A stretch of DNA of 64,000 nt from positions 124,001 to 188,000 of the forward strand of contig CAWGLW010000005.1 in assembly GCA_963823525.1 (NCBI GenBank), written 5' to 3'. The DNA comes from CAWGLW01 sp963823525. Its GTDB lineage: Bacteria > Pseudomonadota > Gammaproteobacteria > Steroidobacterales > Steroidobacteraceae. The translations under genes and the position numbers were made by a program. The notes beneath the pieces were generated by a model. It saw nothing but the letters and a program-made list of their open reading frames with translations, was not told the origin of the DNA and made no database searches. Each line of letters starts with the position of its first letter. Positions within the stretch are counted from its first letter, which is position 1. Shown piece by piece: positions 32,290 to 41,902 of the stretch.

Positions 32290-35154
32290 GTGGTGAAACA
32301 CATCGATACGAGGCGGATCCGGCGCGCAACACTCTCAATGGTCGTTCGCCTGGCCAGGGTACCTGCGTCGTTCGTGGCCGGCCGCGCGCGTGCGATCGTG
32401 GTGCTGGCGGCGGCCACTTTAATCGCGGCCTGTGGGCCGAAGGGCGAAGCCTTGCTCAGCCGCGCCGAGCAGAACATTGCAGCAGGCGAATATCGAGCTG
32501 CGATGATCGATCTGCGGAACTACGTAGCGGACAATCCTCAGGATGCCCGGGCGCGAGCGATGCTCAGCCAGGTCATGATCGAAATGGGGGATATACAGGC
32601 AGCACAGGCGGAGTTGAGAAAGGCCAGGGATCTTGGCGCCAGTCAGAACGATACGCTGGTGCCGGAATGCCGTTTGATGGTTATCGATGACGACTATGAA
32701 CGTGTACTTGAGACGTGCACGGCGACAGGTAACGACGCGCTCGACGCGGACCTGGCGGCAGCTCGAGGCGACGCGCAGATCGGCCTGCGGCGATTCCCGG
32801 AAGCTCGCGTCAATTTCGAGGAAGCGTTGCGACTGAACCCGACCAGCATGAGCGCGATACAAGGTATCGCGGCCGCTGCTTTCGCGGCCGATGGAATCGT
32901 CGCTGCTCGCGCCGTTTTCGAATCCGCACCGGAGAGCGCCCGTCGCCAGCCGCAGCTCTGGCTCGCGCTTGGCTCACTCGAAATGCGTTCCGGCAATTTT
33001 GCTGAAGCAGAGGCATCCTATTCGGAGGCTGCACAGCGGGCCGAGGACGTCGAGGAGAACCGGGACCGCCTGTCGGCGCTGGCCGGGCTTGCAGAGGCGC
33101 AGCTACGCCAGGCAAAGACCGATGACGCGGTCCAGACCAGCCAGCTTCTGCTCGATGCGGCACCCAAGAGCCCGTACGCGAAGTTGCTTCGGGCGCAGGC
33201 GGCAGCCAGCGCAGGTGACCTGAAGACGGCTCGTGGGTTGCTCGAAGAGGCCGTGAGTTCCGATCCCAATAACCTGCAGGCCAGGACCGTGCTCGGTGCG
33301 GTGAACCTCCAGCAGGGCAATTACGGGCAGGCGGAGATGCACCTCGCTAACGTTGTGGCAAAGGAGCCAGACAATCTGCAGGCTCAGCGGCTCCTGGCTC
33401 AGGTTCGCAACCAGTTGCAGTCACCCGAACAGACGCTTGAGGCACTGAAGCCTTCCTTGACTGAAGGTTCTGCCGATCCGGGTTTGCTCACGCTCGCCAG
33501 TCGCCTGAGTCTGCAGAGTGGTAAAAAGGATGAGGCTCTCGATTATCTCGAGCAGGCGGCGACGGCAGCTGCCGGGACATCGCCGGCCGCTCAGCTCGAT
33601 GTCGCTGGCGCGTACCTTGCCGCCGGTGACGTCGACAAGGCGATAGCAGTACTCGAATCGATGCCGCAGGACAGCGGCGCATCCGGAGTTCAGCGCGAGA
33701 CGCTGCTGATGACGGCCCTGCTCAGGCAAGGCAAAGCAGACGAGGCGGTGGCGCGGGCCCAGGCATTGGCCAGCGAAGCGCCCGACGATCCGGCTGTGCG
33801 CACCGTTGCAGGCGCGGTTTTCGCGGCAACCGGTCGGACCGAACAGGCGCGCGCTGAATTCGAGGCCGTGTTGAAGCTCAGGCCGGGTGATGCGGCCACG
33901 CATCTGAATATCGCGCGACTGGACTTGCGAGCCGGCGATTTCGCCGCTGCCGGTGCACAGTTACAGAATGTGCTCGATACGGAGGCTGATAACCTCAGCG
34001 CAACGCTTGGCATGGCCGCTGTCGCGCAGGCGCAGAATGACCGTGACGCGGCCGAGCGATGGTTGGAGAAGGCGGTAACCGATCACCCGGACTCGTTGCA
34101 GGCGCGCCTCGCGCTGGCCCAGTTTTACCTGGGAGGGAAGAATTTCGGCCAGGCAAAGATTGAGACCGACGCGGCCGTACGCCAGGCGCCGGAGAACTCC
34201 ATGGCCTTGAACATGCGAGGTCTGGCCCGCCTTGGCGGCGGCGATCTGCCGGGGGCGATCGAAAGCTTCCAGGCGGCCGTCGAGCACGCCCCACAACAGC
34301 CGGCTTTCCGACTCAACCTGGCTCGCGCGTATGCCCTGCAGCGACGCCCGGAGGCCGCGCTCGAGGTCGTTGACCAGACGCTGATCGCCTCGCCGGGCAA
34401 CGCGCAAGCATTGTCGCTGGGCGCGGTCCTCTCTCTGCAGGCTGGCAATGTTGAAAAAGCGGCGGGATATATCGAGCGAGTGCGCACACTTGCACCGGAT
34501 GCGGCCGCGACGTGGATGCTTGAAGGCGACCTCGCCTCGGCACGGAAGCAGTACAAGGATGCCGTGGGTTACTACGACAAGGCAGCCTCCGCAGGCATCG
34601 ATCGAACACTGACCCTGGCACGGTACCGCGCCGCGCGGCTGGCCAACACGCCGCAGCCGCAGGAGGCTCTCGAGGAATGGCTGGCGCTTCAACCTGACGA
34701 TGCAGACGTTCGCGTACTGCTGGCTGAATACCTGGTCGGCGCAGGTCAGAAGCCGCAGGCGATCGCCGAATACGAACGCGCGCTGGTCTCGAATCCGGCC
34801 CATGTCGTTGCGTTGAACAACCTCGCGATGATTTATCAGCAGGACGATGATGCGCGGGCCCTGCAAATGGCGGAGCGAGCCTTTGCGGCGGCGCCCGGCA
34901 GCGCTGCCGTGCAGGACACCTACGGCTGGGTGCTGATCGAGAATGGCCGCCTGGATGAAGGGCTTTCGCACCTCCGGGATGCTGCGCAGGCGATGGAAGA
35001 TTCGCCGGAGGTCCAGTACCACCTGGCGGTTGCGTTGGCCCGGAACGGTGATCGCGAGACAGCGGGGCAGATTCTCAGGAAGGTGATCGCTTCGGACGGA
35101 CCTCAGCAAGTGAGAATCGATGCGAAGCGTGCGTTAGCGGAGATGGGTCAATGA
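32290..35154 (+). CDS. prsT: XrtA system TPR lipoprotein PrsT
   Basis: This 954-residue protein has a long N-terminal signal with lipobox TLIAAC (Cys at ~48) and then almost 900 residues of tetratricopeptide repeats, visible as recurring A...G....A...Y..A....P patterns such as ALADEYxxA-like helices and YGWVLIENGRLDEGLSHLRD near the end. Family members accompany PrsK/PrsR in XrtA loci and are thought to scaffold the envelope-spanning export machinery, like the TPR proteins of alginate or cellulose systems. It begins 5 bases after the prsR stop (GTG). A shorter in-frame ATG at 32338 would also keep the lipobox. Confidence 0.92.
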   Translation: MVKHIDTRRIRRATLSMVVRLARVPASFVAGRARAIVVLAAATLIAACGPKGEALLSRAEQNIAAGEYRAAMIDLRNYVADNPQDARARAMLSQVMIEMGDIQAAQAELRKARDLGASQNDTLVPECRLMVIDDDYERVLETCTATGNDALDADLAAARGDAQIGLRRFPEARVNFEEALRLNPTSMSAIQGIAAAAFAADGIVAARAVFESAPESARRQPQLWLALGSLEMRSGNFAEAEASYSEAAQRAEDVEENRDRLSALAGLAEAQLRQAKTDDAVQTSQLLLDAAPKSPYAKLLRAQAAASAGDLKTARGLLEEAVSSDPNNLQARTVLGAVNLQQGNYGQAEMHLANVVAKEPDNLQAQRLLAQVRNQLQSPEQTLEALKPSLTEGSADPGLLTLASRLSLQSGKKDEALDYLEQAATAAAGTSPAAQLDVAGAYLAAGDVDKAIAVLESMPQDSGASGVQRETLLMTALLRQGKADEAVARAQALASEAPDDPAVRTVAGAVFAATGRTEQARAEFEAVLKLRPGDAATHLNIARLDLRAGDFAAAGAQLQNVLDTEADNLSATLGMAAVAQAQNDRDAAERWLEKAVTDHPDSLQARLALAQFYLGGKNFGQAKIETDAAVRQAPENSMALNMRGLARLGGGDLPGAIESFQAAVEHAPQQPAFRLNLARAYALQRRPEAALEVVDQTLIASPGNAQALSLGAVLSLQAGNVEKAAGYIERVRTLAPDAAATWMLEGDLASARKQYKDAVGYYDKAASAGIDRTLTLARYRAARLANTPQPQEALEEWLALQPDDADVRVLLAEYLVGAGQKPQAIAEYERALVSNPAHVVALNNLAMIYQQDDDARALQMAERAFAAAPGSAAVQDTYGWVLIENGRLDEGLSHLRDAAQAMEDSPEVQYHLAVALARNGDRETAGQILRKVIASDGPQQVRIDAKRALAEMGQ

Positions 35155-35195
35155 CGTCTAGAGAAAGACCGAACAAACAGGATAGAGGAATGAGC

Positions 35196-35828
35196 ATGAG
35201 ACACACTGGACCGGGACGTTACCTTCTCCTGCTTGGCGTCATTAGCCTGCCTTTCCTGCTGGCCGCATGCGGCGGCAAGACGAAGGTTGTCGAGGCCGCG
35301 CCGGCGCCGCCGCCAATGGAACCGTCGGAGTACCACATCGGCCCGGGTGACAGCCTGCGGATTTTCGTGTGGAACCACGAGGATTTATCCATCACGGTTC
35401 CCGTACGGCCCGACGGCATGATCTCCACGCCGCTGATCGAGGACATGGTGGCCGAAGGCAAGACCGCCAGCGAGCTCGCCCGCGACATCGAAACGGCCCT
35501 GGCCGAGTACATCCGTTCGCCGACGGTGAATGTCATCCTGGTCGGCTTCGTTGGAGCCTATGGCGACCAGATCCGCGTGGTCGGGCAGGCACTCGAGCCG
35601 AAATCACTGCCATATCGGTCGAGCATGACCGTTCTCGACGTGATGATTGCTGTCGGAGGGCTGGCCGAGTTTGCGGCTGGAAACCGGGCCGTCATACTGC
35701 GTCGCGAAGGTGACCAGCAGCTGAGAATTCCGGTGCGGCTGGCGGATCTATTGAACGATGGCGATATCAGTGCCAACCAGTCCATGCGTCCCGGTGACGT
35801 ACTCATTATCCCCGAATCGAGATTCTGA
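35196..35828 (+). CDS. XrtA/PEP-CTERM polysaccharide export lipoprotein (Wza-like)
   Basis: This is a ~210-residue lipoprotein with signal ISLPFLLAAC (Cys ~25). It has a Poly_export domain (YHIGPGDSLRIFVWNHEDLS, VRPDGMISTPLIEDMVAEG) and a SLBB-like domain (RVVGQALEPKSLPYRSSMTV, VMIAVGGLAEFAAGNRAV). It would form part of the outer-membrane export channel. The GAGGA at 35185-35189 fits ATG 35196 (six-base spacing) better than ATG 35190 (no spacing). The frame is open back to 35151, overlapping prsT. It is two bases upstream of the chain-length gene. Confidence 0.93.
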   Translation: MRHTGPGRYLLLLGVISLPFLLAACGGKTKVVEAAPAPPPMEPSEYHIGPGDSLRIFVWNHEDLSITVPVRPDGMISTPLIEDMVAEGKTASELARDIETALAEYIRSPTVNVILVGFVGAYGDQIRVVGQALEPKSLPYRSSMTVLDVMIAVGGLAEFAAGNRAVILRREGDQQLRIPVRLADLLNDGDISANQSMRPGDVLIIPESRF

Positions 35829-35830
35829 CT

Positions 35831-37438
35831 ATGCAAGAGATTTTCGCACAGCTGCTGCTGATTCTTCGTGGTGCCTGGCGCTATCGCTGGCATGGGCTGG
35901 CGCTGACCTGGTTTCTTTCGCTGCTGGGCTGGGGCATTGTGGCCAGCATTCCGGATACCTTCGAGGCGCGCACGAAGGTCTACGTTGACACTGACTCCCT
36001 CTTGAAACCTCTGCTGCAGGGCATTGCCGTGAATCGGGACGTGGTGAGCCAGGTCGCGATGATGCAGGCGGTGATGCTGAGCCGGCCGAACCTCGAGAAG
36101 GTTGCGCATGACACGGACCTGTTTCTTGATTCGCCAACTCGCAGGCAGCAGGAAAAGATGCTCGATGAGCTTTCCAGCCGCGTCACCCTGACGAGTTCAA
36201 CCTCCACGGGGCGGAGAGCCCCACAGGGTGGAACCTTCAGCGTTGCATTTGAGGATGAGGATCCCAAGGTTGCGTACCAGGTCGTGCAATCGCTGCTCAA
36301 TACCTTCATGGAAGACAGTCTCGGCATGAAACGTTCCGATGCCGGCGTTGCACAGCGATTTCTGCAGACGCAGCTTTCCGAGTATGAGCAGAAGTTGATC
36401 AGCGCCGAGACCCGGCTGGCAGAGTTCAAGAAAGCCAACGTCGGACTGATGCCGGGCGCCGAGGGTGATTACTACCAGCGGCTTGACGGCGAAATGGGAA
36501 AACTGGAGACGCTCCAATCGCGTTACCGACAGGTTTCGGAGCGGCGCAATGAGTTGCAGAGGCAATTGTCCGGCGAGGAGCCGACCTTCGGTCTCATGGG
36601 TGGACTTGGCACCGGCGACCCGATCGACGGGCAGATTGCAGGTTACCAGGCGCGAATCGATCAGTTGCTTGTCCAGTACACCGAAAAGCACCCCGAAGTC
36701 GTGGCACTTCAGGAAACCATTGATCGGCTGAGGAAAGAAAAAATGCAGGGCGCAACGGTTTCACCGTCACTCGCGCCCCCCGGGGCCGGTCCGGCCAGCA
36801 GCGAGGATCTGCTGGTTCGCAGCCTGGACATGAACCCGGTTTATCAGAATCTCAAGATGTCGTTGAGCACTGCGGATGCGGAACTTGCCGAGCTGCGTGG
36901 AGAGTTGGCGGCGCAGCAGCAGACGGTTGCGAATTTGCGTTCGAAGGTCGATGCGATACCGGAGGTCGAGGCCGAACTGTCCAGACTCAACCGCGACTAC
37001 CAGGTCAACAAGACTCAGTACGATGAGATGTTGCAGCGTCTCGAGTCGGCGCGAATTTCAGAGCAGGCGGACCAGAGCACTGAAGACGTGAAGTTCAGGG
37101 TGATTGAGCCGCCCGTGGAGCCCATCACGCCCAGCGGTCCTCATCGCGCGGCCATGAGCACGGTGGTACTTTTGCTGAGCCTCGCGGCCGGTCTTGCGCT
37201 GGCCTTCCTTCTGCAACAACTGCGGCCTGTTTTTTCGACACGCGATTCGGTTCAACAGATCACAGGCCTTCCGGTGATCGGTGCGGTCACGGCCGCTATC
37301 GTAGAGGGCTTCGTGCCCTGGTATCGCCGTCAGACGGCGCTCGTCGGTGGCGCTCTCGCCGCACTGCTGGTCGTGTTCCTGCTGAACCTGCTTCTTCAAG
37401 ACAACGTACGCGCCACAATGCGCAATTTCATGGGGTAA
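35831..37438 (+). CDS. XrtA system polysaccharide chain-length determinant
   Basis: This 535-residue Wzz-family protein has an N-terminal membrane segment (ALTWFLSLLGWGIVASI, ~20-37), a periplasmic domain with long coiled coils (~160-420, including LVQYTEKHPEVVALQETIDR), the Pro-rich motif VIEPPVEPITPSGPHRA (~425), a membrane segment ~435-455, and a further pair of hydrophobic segments at the C-terminus. The longer C-terminus without kinase domain is characteristic of the XrtA version. The kinase partner is encoded 3 bases downstream. Together they set polymer length and drive export. Confidence 0.94.
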   Translation: MQEIFAQLLLILRGAWRYRWHGLALTWFLSLLGWGIVASIPDTFEARTKVYVDTDSLLKPLLQGIAVNRDVVSQVAMMQAVMLSRPNLEKVAHDTDLFLDSPTRRQQEKMLDELSSRVTLTSSTSTGRRAPQGGTFSVAFEDEDPKVAYQVVQSLLNTFMEDSLGMKRSDAGVAQRFLQTQLSEYEQKLISAETRLAEFKKANVGLMPGAEGDYYQRLDGEMGKLETLQSRYRQVSERRNELQRQLSGEEPTFGLMGGLGTGDPIDGQIAGYQARIDQLLVQYTEKHPEVVALQETIDRLRKEKMQGATVSPSLAPPGAGPASSEDLLVRSLDMNPVYQNLKMSLSTADAELAELRGELAAQQQTVANLRSKVDAIPEVEAELSRLNRDYQVNKTQYDEMLQRLESARISEQADQSTEDVKFRVIEPPVEPITPSGPHRAAMSTVVLLLSLAAGLALAFLLQQLRPVFSTRDSVQQITGLPVIGAVTAAIVEGFVPWYRRQTALVGGALAALLVVFLLNLLLQDNVRATMRNFMG

Positions 37439-37441
37439 GCC

Positions 37442-38357
37442 ATGTCCATCGTCGAAAGAGCGCTGAAAAAGGCGCAAGCCAAGACGCCGAAGCCGGGCGC
37501 CCGTGAAGCATTGCCGGGTCCACCCGACGCAAGATGCAGGCGCACAACGCCCGCCGACAGTCGCGAGAATACGCGGGCGCACCGGGGTGCCGCAGGAACG
37601 CGAATCTCGTGGTGGAATGACGTTGATATCGACTTCAAGGGCCTTCGCGCGCAGGGGCGACTGCCGCCGGAGGGTCTTGCGCACCAGACTGAAGAGGAGT
37701 TTCGGCGCATTAAATGGCGGGTGCTGAATTCGATCACGGGTCGCGAGGGCGCCGAACGGGCTGCGAATAACGTCGTGCTCGTCACCAGCGCGATTCCCGG
37801 TGAGGGTAAGACGTTCAATGCGCTGAATCTGGCGTTGAGTATGGCGCGTGAGGCGGATCTTGCGGTCTTGCTGGTCGACGGTGATGTTGCACAGCCGGCG
37901 TTGACAGCCTGCCTCGGTCTCTCGATGCGGCCAGGACTGACTGATCTGGTCAGTGACCCTCTGGATGTGGCAAGCGGTGACGTACGAGAGCAACGTCGAG
38001 CGACTGCGGTTATGCCGGCCGGTGCTCGCCGGGACAATTCGCCCGAACTGCTGGCGAGTGCACGGATCCGCGCAATTATCGAGGAGCTGTCGCGTCGAAT
38101 GTCACCCGGGCGTCGTGATCTTCGACTCACCGCCGATTCTCGCCACAAACGAGGCGCAGGTGCTTTCGCGCTATGCAGGACAAGTGGTGATGGTTGTGCT
38201 TGCCGATTCGACTGAGCAACGCGTCGTCACGGAGGCGCTCGGCCTGATCGACCGCAGCAAACCGGTCAACGCGGTGCTGAATCGGGTCGAGTCCTCGCTG
38301 GTCAGCCGCTACTATAGTCACTACTACTATGGATATGGGCGGGGAAAGGCCGGGTGA
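37442..38357 (+). pseudogene. XrtA-associated BY-type tyrosine autokinase, frameshifted
   Basis: The first frame (37442-~38110) begins MSIVERALKKAQ and carries Walker A SAIPGEGKTFNALNLAL (~116) and Walker A' VLLVDGDVAQPALT (~143), continuing to ELLASARIRAIIEELSRRMSPG. The rest (VVIFDSPPILATNEAQVLSR, and the Tyr-rich tail SRYYSHYYYGYGRGKAG) is in the +1 frame and ends at 38357. Restoring two bases in the run cgtcgtgatc near 38111 (to cgtgtcgtgatc) would rejoin the frames as SPGRVVIFDSPP. Both halves are well conserved, so the break is recent or an assembly error. An intact kinase would autophosphorylate the Tyr tail and control the chain-length protein. Confidence 0.85.
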
Positions 38358-39874
38358 AGCGAACGCTTTTCGCGGTAGCATTATGGGTAGTCGCGCTGCC
38401 CGTTTACTCCGCGCCATATGCGCCGTATCAGTCAGATCTGCGCTCAAAGTTCACGCGGGAAGATGACCGCAAGAATCTTCAGCAAGGCTCGGTCATTGAG
38501 CCCCGAGTGGAGTCCGGTCTGCTTTTCGTTGGCAATATCAATCTGGCGGAAGACAGTAAGGACGAGGTCAATCTTGCCGGGATCGAGTTTGTTCCCGGTA
38601 TTTACATGTCGACCCTCAACGAACGTGCGCAAGGGTTTTTGGACTATTCCCTGATCGGTCGCGTGTGGGAGGATAGCGATTACAATGGATTTTCACACCG
38701 GCTGACCACAAGTGGTGAATACTCGATCGTCCCTGACTGGTTCTATCTGCAGGGTCACGCGACTTACAGTCAGACGATCATCGACCCGACCATCAGTTAT
38801 AACTATGGTCAGAGCAGCCTGTTTGCGCGCAGTAATCTTGCGGATCGGGCGGCCATATCAGCGACCCCTGTGCTCCGACACGAATTTCGGGACTTTATCG
38901 CGTACGCAAGTTACACATACGGGCGTGTCTGGTACATGCAAAACGAGGACCGCCAGACCCCCGAGTCACCTGTCTTCACTTTTTACAAGGACGATTCCGT
39001 AGACCAACGGACTTACGCAAGCATCGCGACACGCGATCCTGATAGGGCTGCGAATCTCACGGTGTCCTATGAAAGACAGGCCTCGGATTTTGACCGCACT
39101 GTACCGTACAGGTATGAAAGGCTGGGTATTGATACCGGACTGAGACTGACTCGAACACTGCGTGCGGTCGCCGATGCCGGCCTCGAGAGTGATCTGGCTT
39201 CGAGTACGGTCGCTGGAGGGTTGGACTCTACATACTGGCACGCTGGAGTCGCCTGGCGCCCCGATACACGCACAGAGCTGGATGTAAGGTACGGCCAGCG
39301 GTTTTTCGGTGATGCATGGAAAGTCCTTTTCAGTCGTGAGGCGCGATATCTGACGTTGCGACTGTCGTATTCACAGGACCCTGACGTAGAGACTCGGCGC
39401 ATTGGCATTAACTTTGATCCTGATGAATTGCCCTTGCCAGATCCGGATACGGACCTTTCGGGTTTTACGTCGTACGCGTATATCAGAACGGACGCCAACC
39501 TGACTCTGCTTGCCGAGGGAGCGCGCACCCGGGTCCGACTGGATGTCTTCGATCGAAGCCGGGACTACATCCGTCGCAGCTGGCCCGACACGGATACCAC
39601 GGGATTTGATTTCAACCTGCAGCGAGACCTCGGATCGAATTACTATGCGGAGTTGCACCTGCGCTACAACGACATTGAACGTGGACAGTTTAGCGATGGT
39701 GAAGAGATTCAATATGTACTTTTTGCTGCACAGGACTGGACAGCAATGGGGCGCTTTACATGGGAATTTTATTCAAATTTCATAGCGAGCGCGGAAGCGG
39801 GGTATCTTCGGAGATCGGGCGATCGTAATTACGATGGTCAATGGGCCGCGTTTCGTTTTCGATACACATTCTAG
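38354..39874 (+). CDS. XrtA system-associated outer-membrane beta-barrel (TIGR03016 type)
   Basis: The 506-residue protein has a Sec signal (TLFAVALWVVALPVYSA). Its mature part is dominated by alternating-hydrophobicity strands rich in Tyr and Arg, and it ends in aromatic FRFRYTF, a C-terminal beta-barrel signature with terminal Phe. The family is called PEP-CTERM system-associated outer-membrane protein and sits in this exact place in XrtA loci. It may be the outer-membrane conduit for the polymer. GTG 38354 overlaps the kinase stop by four bases (GTGA), so it is translationally coupled to the damaged kinase gene. Confidence 0.9.
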   Translation: MKRTLFAVALWVVALPVYSAPYAPYQSDLRSKFTREDDRKNLQQGSVIEPRVESGLLFVGNINLAEDSKDEVNLAGIEFVPGIYMSTLNERAQGFLDYSLIGRVWEDSDYNGFSHRLTTSGEYSIVPDWFYLQGHATYSQTIIDPTISYNYGQSSLFARSNLADRAAISATPVLRHEFRDFIAYASYTYGRVWYMQNEDRQTPESPVFTFYKDDSVDQRTYASIATRDPDRAANLTVSYERQASDFDRTVPYRYERLGIDTGLRLTRTLRAVADAGLESDLASSTVAGGLDSTYWHAGVAWRPDTRTELDVRYGQRFFGDAWKVLFSREARYLTLRLSYSQDPDVETRRIGINFDPDELPLPDPDTDLSGFTSYAYIRTDANLTLLAEGARTRVRLDVFDRSRDYIRRSWPDTDTTGFDFNLQRDLGSNYYAELHLRYNDIERGQFSDGEEIQYVLFAAQDWTAMGRFTWEFYSNFIASAEAGYLRRSGDRNYDGQWAAFRFRYTF

Positions 39875-39891
39875 CCGCTTGAGGCCGCCTC

Positions 39892-40776
39892 GTGACAAAT
39901 GCCCTATCCAGTCTGCTCCGGGAGCACGATCGCTACGAGACTGATGCGCCTCGAAACGCCCTGACGGTTGACGTCGAGGAACACTTCCAGGTCGCAGCCT
40001 TCGAGCGCCAGATTACCCGCGAAGCATGGGGCTCGCATCCATCGCGAGTGGCTCAAAACACCGACCAGGTGCTCGATGTCTTCGCAGGACGCGGTGTCCG
40101 CGCGACCTTTTTCACGCTTGGCTGGGTCGCGGAACGCAACCCGCAACTCATCAGGCGGATCGTAAGCGAAGGGCACGAACTGGCCAGTCATGGCTACGAT
40201 CACACGCGCGCGATCAAGATGGATCGCGAGACGTTTCATGCCGACGTGCTGAAGACCCGGCATATTCTCGAGGACCTCGGCGGCGTGGCTGTACGCGGTT
40301 ATCGCGCTCCGAGTTATTCCATCGGAGCGAGCAATCTGTGGGCACTGGATGTGCTCCAGGAGGCCGGCTATCTCTACAGTTCCAGCATCTACCCGATCCG
40401 GCACGACCTCTATGGCATGCCGGAGGCGCCGCGTTTCGCGTTTCGGATCCGGCCCGGGGCGATCCTCGAATTGCCGGTCACGACGATCGAGGTGGGCGGC
40501 CGCAATCTTCCGGCGGGTGGTGGCGGATATTTCCGGCTATTACCGTACGGACTTTTCCGTTGGGGTTTGCAACGAGTCAACCAGCGTGATCGCCAGCCTG
40601 GCATTTTCTATTTCCATCCCTGGGAGGTCGACCCAGATCAACCGCGCATAGATGGGGCGCCTTTGAGGTCTCGGTTTCGCCACTACCTGAACCTCAAGAG
40701 CACGGAAACCCGGTTGCGACGGTTACTGAACGACTTCGAGTGGGGAAGAATGGATGAGGTTTTCAATGTTGGATGA
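39892..40776 (+). CDS. XrtA system polysaccharide deacetylase with DUF3473
   Basis: This 294-residue NodB-fold enzyme belongs to carbohydrate esterase family 4. The metal-binding Asp is in LTVDVEEHFQVAAFE (~23-37) and the His pair in SEGHELASHGYDHT (~97-110). RGYRAPSYSIG (~140) holds the Arg/Pro motif. The C-terminal part (FYFHPWEVDPDQPRIDG, LRRLLNDFEWGRMDEV) is the DUF3473 extension typical of XrtA loci. It should remove N-acetyl groups from the polysaccharide in the periplasm. The start is GTG. The 3' end overlaps the FemAB-like gene by 23 bases. Confidence 0.93.
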   Translation: MTNALSSLLREHDRYETDAPRNALTVDVEEHFQVAAFERQITREAWGSHPSRVAQNTDQVLDVFAGRGVRATFFTLGWVAERNPQLIRRIVSEGHELASHGYDHTRAIKMDRETFHADVLKTRHILEDLGGVAVRGYRAPSYSIGASNLWALDVLQEAGYLYSSSIYPIRHDLYGMPEAPRFAFRIRPGAILELPVTTIEVGGRNLPAGGGGYFRLLPYGLFRWGLQRVNQRDRQPGIFYFHPWEVDPDQPRIDGAPLRSRFRHYLNLKSTETRLRRLLNDFEWGRMDEVFNVG

Positions 40777-41902
40777 ATCGACCGTTTCGAGTTCGACCGA
40801 CGTGCCTTTGGGGCCCACCCGCGCGGATGCGGATGTTGGCCAGGCCGAGTCAATGGTTGCCGACACGCCGCGGGGCCCGGTCAGCACCCGCGCTTTTGCC
40901 GCACGCGACCGCGAGGCCTGGAACGCCTTTGTCGAAGCGAATCCAGACGGCACGTTTTTCCATCTGGCCGAGTGGCAGGACGTTCTGCGCAGGGCCTTTG
41001 GCCACCGACTTCACTACCTGCTGGCGGAGCGAGGTGGCGAGATCACCGGTGTATTGCCGTTGGCCGAGGTCAAGAGCCTGTTATTCGGTCATGCCCTGGT
41101 GTCAACACCGTTCTGCGTGTACGGGGGCATCGTTGCCGCGGATGCTGCGTCCCACGCGGCGCTGACATCGGCCGCTTGCGAGCTGGCGCAGAGGCTGGGC
41201 GTGGATCATCTCGAGATGCGCAACAGGCACCGGCAGCACCCGGAGTGGCCGAGCAAGGACCTGTACGTGACGTTCCGAAAGGCATTCACCCCCGATCCCG
41301 AGAAAAATCTCGCGGCAATTCCGCGCAAGCAGCGCGCGGTTGTGCGAAAGGGCATCAAGGCGGGTCTTGACGTCGAGACCGACGGGGATGTGGATCGACA
41401 CTACGCGATGTATTCGGAAAGCCTGCGCAATCTGGGGACGCCGGTCTTTTCTCGGCGCTATCTGGAGATCCTGTGCGACACGTTTGGTGAGGACTGTGAA
41501 ATCCTGACGGTGAGTCACAATGGGTCTCCTGTCGCCAGCTGTCTGAGTTTCTACTTTCGCGACGAAGTGCTGCCTTATTACGGAGGTGGCTCACTGGCCG
41601 CCCGCTCGGTCGGCGGCAATGACTATATGTACTGGCAGATCATGGAGCGTGCGCGCGAACGCGGCTGCCGTATATTTGACTACGGCCGCAGTAAGCGAGG
41701 CACCGGCGCATTTGATTTTAAGAAGTACTGGGGTTTTGATCCGGAGCCGCTCTTCTACGAGTATTACCTGGTGAAGGCAGCGGAAATGCCCAACCTGAGC
41801 CCGACGAATCCCAGGTACCAGCGGATGATAGAGACCTGGCGGCGCTTGCCATTGGGAATCACTCAGGTGATCGGCCCGCCAGTGGCGAAGTATCTTGGAT
41901 GA
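40754..41902 (+). CDS. XrtA system FemAB-like GNAT protein
   Basis: This 382-residue protein has the FemAB/acetyltransferase-like fold. Visible features are WNAFVEANPDGTFFHLAEWQ (~57), HYLLAERGGEITGVLPLAEV, then the second half with YTVSHNGSPVASC-like ILTVSHNGSPVASCLSFYFR and RIFDYGRSKRGTGAFDFKKYWGFDP. FemAB enzymes move aminoacyl groups from charged tRNA; the XrtA version has no known substrate but may modify the polysaccharide or its lipid-linked repeat. ATG 40754 is chosen with GGGGAAG five bases upstream; ATG 40766 is an alternative. It overlaps the next gene by four bases. Confidence 0.92.
   Translation: MRFSMLDESTVSSSTDVPLGPTRADADVGQAESMVADTPRGPVSTRAFAARDREAWNAFVEANPDGTFFHLAEWQDVLRRAFGHRLHYLLAERGGEITGVLPLAEVKSLLFGHALVSTPFCVYGGIVAADAASHAALTSAACELAQRLGVDHLEMRNRHRQHPEWPSKDLYVTFRKAFTPDPEKNLAAIPRKQRAVVRKGIKAGLDVETDGDVDRHYAMYSESLRNLGTPVFSRRYLEILCDTFGEDCEILTVSHNGSPVASCLSFYFRDEVLPYYGGGSLAARSVGGNDYMYWQIMERARERGCRIFDYGRSKRGTGAFDFKKYWGFDPEPLFYEYYLVKAAEMPNLSPTNPRYQRMIETWRRLPLGITQVIGPPVAKYLG

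Noticed and set aside
37961..38260. Programmed ribosomal frameshift in the tyrosine kinase
   Set aside because: No slippery heptamer or following stem-loop is visible, and the shift point sits in a normal conserved segment, so indel or error is more likely.
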